Source of the DNA: Larix kaempferi
Taxonomy: Eukaryota > Streptophyta > Pinopsida > Pinales > Pinaceae
Assembly (NCBI GenBank): GCA_027924585.1
Contig: BSBM01000386.1
Span: 7,208,501-7,272,500, forward strand
Direction of reading: 5' to 3'
Length of the DNA: 64,000 nt
Under the pieces are notes generated by a model. That model saw only the letters and a program-made list of their open reading frames with translations, ran no database searches and was not told the origin of the DNA. The position numbers and the translations under genes were made by a program. This document shows, piece by piece, positions 56,307-64,000 of the stretch (the stretch's first letter is position 1; the number at the start of each line of letters is the position of its first letter).

Positions 56307-56828
56307 TTTTTTTCACAGAAAAATATAACTTACTATTAATATACGAAATAGTAAATAGTGCCAGCTGTCAGAAAAAAACATACATCTCACATCTGCCCTG
56401 TAGTGCATATGAGTCATGCCAATCCATTTGGCCACAGTGCCAATGGCAACATCCATAAACCCCATAATAGGTACCATATGTCCCCATATAACCCATGAAC
56501 CCCTCCCGGAGGAGAAACAGGTTCATCAACCCAACATACCAACAAAGAGTCCATCCAAATATCAATGTTTACAAAGTGTAATAAACATCCATGGCTGCCA
56601 AGAATCCAAAAATATACATATATGTCCAGCAGTACTAAGTAAATCAAAAACAAAACCATGCAGAGCCGCATATAGTAGATGTATACAAAAGTGTCCAACA
56701 AGAAGTTGGAATCAGCCCCTATGTGTAATCTGCACATAGAACTAACAGCGAATGTAAGTATATCAGCTCGCAAAAATATCAAAAAAGCAACATACTAAAA
56801 CTAATAAAGTAGTATAGAGCAAAATGAA

Positions 56829-59800
56829 TCAAGTCCAATGAAGAAGATGTGTGCCCTGTGAATACAAAGTGTCCTCCCGCCATTCCTGCCACAAGATGTT
56901 CCCAAAGTCAGATCTAAGAGCCCTCTTAGATAGCATGTCCGCCTCCATGTTAGCTTCCCGGTATACATGGGCGAAGTGTATGTGATGGAAATCTTTAATT
57001 AACATCAGTGTCGCATCCATCCAGTGTTTAAGCAGCATACTATTAAGTGTGGACTTGCCACTCGCCCAGGAGATGATGGCAAGTGAATCGCCAAATACCA
57101 TAAGTGAGTTGATGTTCCGCAAGTGAGCCCAGAAAAGTAATAACCAAAGAGCACATAGCTCGCTTCTGGTATTGGAACCATTGCCCAGATTAAGCCAGAT
57201 ATGGATGGAGACAACATTGGAAATGTGTATAACAGCACCTGCTCCGCCCCCCCAGGACAGCAAACAGCAGCACCATCAAAGAAACCACATGGGTAGATCA
57301 GCACCGGGGGGGCAAATCGAAGATTTCTATCAGGTTTATCCCGGCCCCCATCCATACCGTGGATAGAGACATATTCCTTATGTGCAGCAAGAGTTTTAAA
57401 ACCAATCCCAACCAGGAAAGGGACACGATTCTCAAAAATGTGCAGATTCCGAGCTTTCCAGACCTCCCAAATCATAAAATATGGCAGCTCTTTAACCCCG
57501 AAATCAAGGTGAGACCATGCATCAAGACAGTCACTTAGGGAGCAATAGTTCCATGGAAAAAATATACCAGCTTTGTTCGCAATAAATGACCAGAGTTCTC
57601 TTATGAAAGCACAGGAGGTGAAAAGATGGTCCACCGTCTCCCCCTCAGTGCAGCATAAAGTGCACCATCCCGGGCCACAAAAACCTCACCGGCAGAGATT
57701 GTCCCAAGTTAGTATCCGGTTATTCAACGCTAACCAAATGAAGCATTTAATCTTGAGAGGCAAAGCAAGTTTCCAAATAGTTGTATCCCACCAGCGAACC
57801 AATATCTGAGACTCTGCAAATAATGCATCATATGCCATTGCGGCAGAGACCCTCCCACCTGCCACGTCCCAAGTCCAAACAAGCCTGTCAGCGTCATCAG
57901 AGAGCCTCAAATTAGATTGATACAACAGCTTAATATATTCCTCCCATTCAAGCCCCAAAGTACCCGTCAAGCCCATCTGTGCAGCCGAGATCCACCGAGG
58001 ACGTCCGTCCCCATACCAACCAGCCACATGTGCTAAAGTGTAATAACCATTTGCATAGAGGTAAGTTCTCAGTTCCATCGATAGAAAGTGTCTCGATGAA
58101 CCCCCCATGAACGGATCAAGCCCCAGCTTAATCTCCCGCCCATTGCCAGGCAACCAAGCAATCCAATGCATAATAACCCTGTAGGCGCCCAGCAGACCAT
58201 TCCAGATATTAGAGACACCTACAGTTGCAGGGCAATTTAAACGAAACCATTTAGAGACCGGAATATTTCGCAGGTATTTGGCACGGATGATCTTTCCCCA
58301 AGTCGATTGATCAAAGAGTACTCGCCAGAGGCTCTTTGCATGTAGGGCCGTGACAAACATTTCAATATCCTTTATGTTCCAGCCACCCAGATGCCAGGGC
58401 CGAGCCAAAACCTTCCATTTCATTAGATGAAATTTCTCAAGGTTTCCACCACCCGACCAAAGAAAACTAAAAATCTTCCTTCTAATATGATTCAGAATGG
58501 TTCGAGGAATCTTGCATAGAGAGAACCAATATACACCTAAATTCTGCAAGACGGCTTTAACCAGAGTAAGCCTGCCACCCAATGAAAGATGCCGATAGCT
58601 CCAATGTCCAAGTCTCAATTCAAATCTTCTAATAAGCCAGGACCAATCAATTATCAAATAGTTTGTTGGTTTGATGAAAAAACCCAGATACTTAGTACTA
58701 GCATCGATGTCTTTGAAATTTAAAGGCAGAATATTACTGATCGACTGCTGAACTTCCTCAGACAAAGAGTGTTTCAAGAAGAATGATTTCATATAGCTGA
58801 TAATCATTCCGGTAACCCGACAGAACAAGTCAAGAATCTGTTTATATATCATCCATTCAGCAAGCATTCCCATACCAAAGAGCATAACATCATCCACGAA
58901 CAAAGAGTGTGTAACCGATATCTCTCTAGTTATTTTAATGCCAACAATCCTTCCTTCCCGACGAGATTTATGTATGGACAGACTCAACCCTTCAATGACC
59001 AGTAAAAACAGCAGAGGAGAAAGTGGGCAGCCCTGTCGAAGGCCCCTAGTTGCCTTGAAATAATCAGTAGGAAGACCATTGATTAGGATAGCATAATTGA
59101 CAGAGTTAATACATGCCATAATCCATTTCATAACCCTCCATGGCAGGCCGATCTGGATAAGAATTAATCTCAGAAAGTTCCAATCGACCTTATCATAAGC
59201 TTTCACCAGGTCCAATTGAAGAATTAGGGCATCAATCCGCCTCTGTTTGATAGAGTGAAAAATTTCCTGTGTCACCCCCACAGCATCGTGGATCTGTCTC
59301 CCACTAAGGAAGCCATACTGCTCTTTGTAGATGTGCCGAGATAGCACTGGTTTGATTCTTTCAGCAATAATCTTAGCAATAATCTTATAGACCAGATTGC
59401 ATAACGCAATTGGTCTGAAATCATCATAGTTGTTCGGATGGGAAGTCTTCGGAATGAGAGCCAAATATGTAGAGTTTATTGCTCCAGAGACAATGCCAAT
59501 TTTTCGAGACTCCTCCACAACCGTCCGGAGTTCTTCCCCCATGATATCAAAATTGTGAATGAATATCTCAACAGTCCATCCATCCGGACCCGGAGATTTG
59601 TCTTTTGCAAACCCCCGCAGAGTTTTTTCCACTTCATCCAGCGTGACATCTAGGAAGATATTGTCACCCTCTGAACATACGTGGATATTCCTTTATAAGT
59701 TTGAATTGTTCAGCCAGAGTAGTGTTTTTTGGATCACGATAATACTCCTGAAAGTGATATACAGCCTCATTCATCAAGTTCTCCTCCCCCCTAATCCGTC

Positions 59801-60965
59801 GACCCAAATGATCATTCAAATCCCAGATTGAATTTTGCATCCGACGGGAGTCAGCGAACTGATGAAAAAAATTTGTATTCATATCTCCCGCTTTGAGCCA
59901 GGTTGCTCTGCTCTTCAATCGCCAGGTTTCTTCTTGCATCAGTAGTATTTTCATTTTCCGACTCTCCAATGTAGAGAGTTTAGTGAGCTCACTCAAATTG
60001 AGTTCATAATCAACACCTCTGTTCATAAGGTATTCCACTTCAAGTTCAATCTCAGATAATTCCTTTCCCAGCAAGGCCTTTTTGTTCTTTTCCCACTTAA
60101 TTGTGAAATCTTTTAATACTTTAAGTTTCACCGCCAGCTTGTCCATGGCCGATCTCTCCCCCGCAACATCAGTCTGCATCCACACATTCCTCACACCCGA
60201 AATGTATTCCTCCTCAGAAAGCCACGTGGAATTGAATTTGAAGGGGTAGGTTTTGAAACAGGGTTCATCATCAAATTGCAGAATGATAGGGAGATGATCG
60301 CTGATTTTTATTTGATGCATCCAGGATCTATAATTCTGAAAACATGAAAGTAAAGAATCCGATATTAGGAATCGGTCAATACGTTTCTGAATCTGCTGAT
60401 CCCCCGTTCTGCCATTTGTCCATGTCGGTGCCAACGGTCTAGGAGCCACATCAACCTTAGAAGAATCCTTGAATAGATTTGTGAAGAATGGCCCCAGCGG
60501 GTCCCTCCTAGCCAAACCCCCCCAAATCTCCCCATCAGCCCAGGTAAAATTTAAGTCACCTGCAATTATCAAGTTTTCTAGGTTTAGCAAATTTTCCGAC
60601 CTAGCCAAGTTCCAGAAATTCTCCCGGTCACAATATGGCCCATAACAGTTTATAATGTTAATATTTTTCTCCGTTCCCCTGATGTTCCCAGATAGCAGAA
60701 TGCCCAGTGTGACATGTGAGGGGGTTAACCTCATAACAAGTGGATTCCAAGCCGCTAAGAGACCACCCGAAAGTCCAGCAGTGTCCACAGAACAACACAT
60801 CCATCCCGGCTTAATTTTGTTAAAGAAAATACGAGCTTTTTCTCCACTAACCATAGTTTCCTGCAGTAGTACCAAATCAGGTTTGACAATTTCCAACACA
60901 CGCTTGAGGGCCAATTGTTTGGGTAGGCCCCCCAACCCCCGGATATTCAGTGATAAGAAAATCAT
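56829..60965 (-). pseudogene. L1 ORF2: endonuclease, reverse transcriptase, zf-RVT, RNase H
   Basis: ATG at 60965 (MIFLSLNIRGLGGLP). The apurinic-type endonuclease, about residues 1-230, has LLQETMV, INCYGPYC, IIAGDLNFTW, KRIDRFLIS and KISDHLPIIL. RT after the first frameshift (about 59670) has PNNYDDFRPIALCNLVYKII, YKEQYGFLSGRQIHDAV, LQLDLVKAYDKVDWNFL, GLRQGCPLSPLLFLLVIEGL, the catalytic box HSLFVDDVMLFG and TKYLGFFIKP. The in-frame TGA at 57688 falls at the start of the zf-RVT segment (TLCCTEGETVDHLFTSC). RNase H begins PCGFFDGAAVCCPGG, is shifted in a G run and continues GNGSNTRSELCALWLL, VFGDSLAIISW and FAHVYREANMEADMLSKRAL. This is the full plant L1 order. Product: nickase/RT for target-primed reverse transcription. 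Confidence 0.93.
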
Positions 60966-62941
60966 TTTCTAACCCTCGCAAGGGATTTCATTCCTCTAAG
61001 AGCCCGGGAGTCAGATGATTTGGGGGAGTGTTTCAAGCTCAGGTCATCCTCAATCCCCCCCAGAATGACCTTCTTGTTTTTTCTGGCACTTCTCGTTTTC
61101 AGTGGTGAGAATTCTTGGGCAAGGCCACCCTTATGTGCCCCCTTATGAGTGCATATGTCACCAGATGTGTCGGGCAAGTTTACAGGTTCAATGTTACCAA
61201 CCCCCACATCTAGGTCAGGAGCCTTTAAATCTAAGGATTCCGGCAAACCATCAGCCGATGTCTCTTCATGAACCACCACCCGATTCCGGAAATATGTTGA
61301 GATGGCCGATTTCTTTACCATATCTGAGTATGATGGAATGTGAAACTGTTTTCCACCCGACTCTGCAGGTTTATTGATATCCACATTGTGGCTCGCCCTC
61401 ACAGGCATCTTCACCGACAACAGACCACTGGTCTTCGAACCCCCAGTCTCATTGGCACATGGGTTCTTATCTGTACATTCCTCCGTATCCTCACAGAGTT
61501 TTACAGCATCCCGGGCAGGGAAGGATGTCTCAGAGTCGTCGAGTGCATTTATCCCCGGGGCTTCAGGAATAGTAGTAGAAGTGGGAACCAAATAGTTTAG
61601 TAAGTTATTCACCGGGCACATGTTATTCATCTTGATCAATAGTTCAGTCTCAGACTCCGGGTCATCATTTTCAGAGTTTTCATTTAATGTCTTTCCCGTC
61701 CCAGATGAATTGGAATCTATGTTATGAATGCAACTCATATAATTGCCATTATTTCCATTGTTCAAATCTAATGAATTAATAAAGGATATATCCAACTCAT
61801 TTAATGAATGGAAAAACATGGGGTCCTGTAGCCCCAACTTACAGAATATCGTCGAGTCTGGAGCAAGTGGGTTGAGTACCCGGTTGGAGAAGCCGTCAAG
61901 AGCACCCGAACCATCCATCTCTAGATCGCTGCTATCATCGGACGACCACATTGGCCCCCCTTCCGTGTTTCAGCCAGAAGACGCTGAAGCCGTGCATTGT
62001 CGCCACAGGTGACCCACCGCTTTACAGTTTGAGCAGCGAAATGGAATGCCCCAGTAGTCAATAATCTGTGTCAGCTGACGACCCCGCCAATTAATGTGTA
62101 ACACATCAATTAGACCAATAGATATATCCACTTCAACCAGCACGCGCCCCATCCGTCTATCAAATCCGTTGAGATGTTCCTCCTCCACATGCAAGAACCT
62201 CCCAAGGCGGTTGCCAATGGCCTCAAAGGCCCCACGGTTCCACAAGGCCAGTGGAAGTCCAGGCAAAAGCACCCAAAGGTGCCTCAAGCGCACCGTTGCC
62301 GATTCAGGGTTAAAATCCGTCTGCCATTTTTGAAGCATCAAGCTTCCCGTTCCATAGAGCCACAAACCCTCCAAAATGCGAGTGTAGTGGGCCTCCTCCC
62401 GAAATTTAAAACCATACCACCCACATGCCATAGCAAATACCTGTGGTGTGTAGTCTAATATGGGGTTCCACAACTCCTCAACCCACTTAACTACATTCCG
62501 CCGATTCATGGCATGATAGGAGAATTTTCCAACGAGCACTGTCATGTTGTATTCGACAATCTCCTCAAGGCCAATGTCTCTACCGACAGTCATCCAGGCT
62601 TCCCCGGGCCTGCTAAAGTATTTGCCCAAACTCCTTCCATTTGCGCGGGATGTTGACCCAAGTTTGCCACCCCCCCCACGACCCGGACGAAATCTTGTGT
62701 TGCCGACCGATGGGTCTGAGCCCGAAGCATCCCCAGGTGTCTTTCCCCCGTCCAGGTGTCGTTTATATGCCTTCCCATGTGTCGCCACCTGTCGACCGTT
62801 GGGGATTGACGCACGCAACTCCCCCAACTGGTTTTTGAAGAATGCATCCGGCATGAACAGTCCAGCCGCCTCGAGCTGGGAGTCCGACACATCCAAGTCG
62901 TTTTCAGTATTTGGAAAAGATCCCGGCCCAATATCTTCCAT
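60962..62941 (-). pseudogene. L1 ORF1: DUF4283-type domain, CCHC knuckle, long acidic tail, one TGA
   Basis: ATG at 62941 (MEDIGPGSFPNTEND) opens a frame of 659 codons, interrupted only by TGA at codon 324. The N-terminus is Gly/Ser/Arg-rich. About residues 135-290 form a DUF4283-type RNA-binding-like domain (YNMTVLVGKFSYHAMNRRNV, HLWVLLPGLPLALWN). The knuckle FRCSNCKAVGHLWRQC (CX2CX4HX4C) is at about residues 302-317. After the TGA the frame continues with MWSSDDSSDLEMDGSG, an acidic, Ser-rich region, and a basic end (TRSARKNKKVIL, MKSLARVRK). Its stop overlaps the ORF2 ATG as ATGA. Known role of the family: RNA chaperone/RNP component. The start choice follows the first ATG that leaves a conventional leader; the frame is open further up to 63217. 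Confidence 0.88.
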
Positions 62942-63549
62942 TTTTGCAACAATACATTCACAAAACCCTGTATTCCGGTGAAAATATGAGCCTTTATCGG
63001 CGGATAATCCCCGAAAAAACCTGACAAGAGGATGTAATGATATGCCGGAACCACAAACAGCCAAAAGATTGAGAATGATAGCTTGCGGAAATGTTGGACC
63101 ACACCGTGTTTGATTGCTGACTGTTCCTAACAAGCCGGACCGGAAAAGCCCCAATTCCGGCACCACACAGCTTAAAATTGTGAAAACCCCACAACGAATG
63201 CCGGCGAATATTACCAATATCAGAGGGTTTGTCTACCAAATCATGTGTTTTACCACTGTATAAAACAGTTTAACTTACCCGGAGTTTTACGAGAGCGGCT
63301 GGGCATAACCGTCGAGAAACGTGTTATTGTTCCCGAAACTGAGGCGATTATATCCACGGCTAACGGCGTTCCATACCCATCTGCGGCGGTCAAATTCTAA
63401 CTCAGGAGTCCCGTGAAGCATCAAGTGTTAACCGCAACGATTGATGAAACCCTAACCTGTAATAATCACCGTCTCCATCGCCATCGCCGTGAAACTGTAA
63501 CCCTCACACCGTCTCCCCATACAGGTCCTTCCCGCTCGAACTTGAAAAG

Positions 63550-63566
63550 GTGAAGGCAATGAGCTT
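63550..63566. repeat. 17-bp LINE target-site duplication, right copy
   Basis: GTGAAGGCAATGAGCTT, identical to 56290-56306, directly upstream of the LINE 5' end. Confidence 0.92.
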
Positions 63567-64000
63567 GATATCACTTGATATGAAAAAAATCATTCAAAAT
63601 ATCAAACTAATTAAACTAATTAAGGTTAAGCTATTTATAACATTAATTTGCCTCAAAATTTTAAGTGACAAATTATTATAGGGCACTCTATGACACATAA
63701 TCTCTCTGTAAAGAGGGCACCCCTTAGCTGGGCTATTATCCACTAGGGCAAAGGACAACTCTACAAGCTCTTTCTCTCCCAACTTAATCACGGGTCTACA
63801 AGCTCTTTCTCTCCCAGCCTAACCCAACCATTCTTATGCTCAACCAATAACTATATACATATAAGAAATAGTCTTTACTCTCCAGAGCATATAGCTTATT
63901 GAACTTAGATAAGAAACAACTTGGAAGACAGAGCCTTACCTAGCAAGTGAGAAGGCAGAACCTTACATCAATCACACTTCGAGTGTTAGCAAGGAGGATA
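63567..64000. other. LINE flank, no gene seen; 36-bp tandem repeat
   Basis: TCTACAAGCTCTTTCTCTCC recurs at 63759 and 63795 in an otherwise anonymous AT-rich stretch. This is the continuation of the sequence left of 56290 before the LINE integrated. Confidence 0.6.

Larger units (their letters stand above)
56307..63549 (-). mobile_element. Near-complete L1-type LINE (7.24 kb)
   Basis: On the minus strand it has a 5' UTR of about 600 bases (63549-62942), ORF1 (62941-60962), ORF2 (60965-56829), a 3' UTR of about 520 bases and a poly(A) tail (T run from 56305). A perfect 17-bp target duplication flanks it. The inactivating lesions I can see are a TGA in ORF1 (61972-61970) and, in ORF2, a one-base shift near 59670, a TGA at 57688-57686 and a shift in a seven-G run near 57247-57253. 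With so few lesions and an intact target duplication it is probably a comparatively recent insertion. Confidence 0.93.

Overview
This window is nuclear DNA from a plant with a large, repeat-choked genome. I found no intact host gene. Almost everything recognisable is a decayed or nested transposable element: plant L1-type LINEs with a CCHC ORF1 and an endonuclease/RT/RNase H ORF2, Copia and Gypsy LTR elements with tRNA-Met-type primer sites, tRNA-derived SINEs, hairpin MITEs and a CACTA-like terminus. The element mix and several orphan retroelement ORFs fit a gymnosperm best, but that is an inference and no lineage marker is present.

Layout. 1-2.3 kb: GC-richer unrecognised DNA with an L1-ORF1-like frame leaving the left edge. 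2.3-4.8 kb: a minus-strand non-L1 LINE with an (ATC)12 tail. 4.8-5.2 kb: three adjacent palindromic MITEs. 5.5-7.4 kb: 3' half of an L1 LINE (+). 8.1-8.45 kb: a SINE and TA repeats. 10.4-12.4 kb: LTR, tandem repeats and a gag-like coiled-coil/zinc-knuckle relic (-). 12.8-15.4 kb: a CACTA-like end with a subterminal array, then a large exon of a LONESOME-HIGHWAY-like bHLH pseudogene (-). 16.5-23.65 kb: a Copia element (-) split by an insert that carries an orphan ORF, a coiled coil and a SINE with a perfect 18-bp target duplication. 23.7-33 kb: mostly anonymous AT-rich DNA with one LTR, one SINE and tandem repeats.

33-47 kb is a nested set. An L1 LINE (+) was hit by a 6.65-kb LTR element (34562-41210, two 1519-bp LTRs) that lacks any recognisable gag-pol and instead carries an orphan ORF plus acidic/basic and coiled-coil segments. 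It was hit again by a 2.76-kb internally deleted Copia element (42838-45593, target duplication TCTAT). 48-54.3 kb: orphan coiled coils, a LINE RNase H piece and a Gypsy element (-) truncated before its integrase. 56.3-63.55 kb: a near-complete 7.24-kb L1 LINE (-) with a 17-bp target duplication, poly(A) tail, ORF1 and ORF2 overlapping by ATGA, and only four inactivating lesions.

The most interesting material is the repeated occurrence of uncharacterised retroelement proteins (globular domain plus coiled coil) in place of gag-pol, and the possible capture of an LHW-like exon beside a CACTA end. All translations were read by eye; no alignment or search was run.
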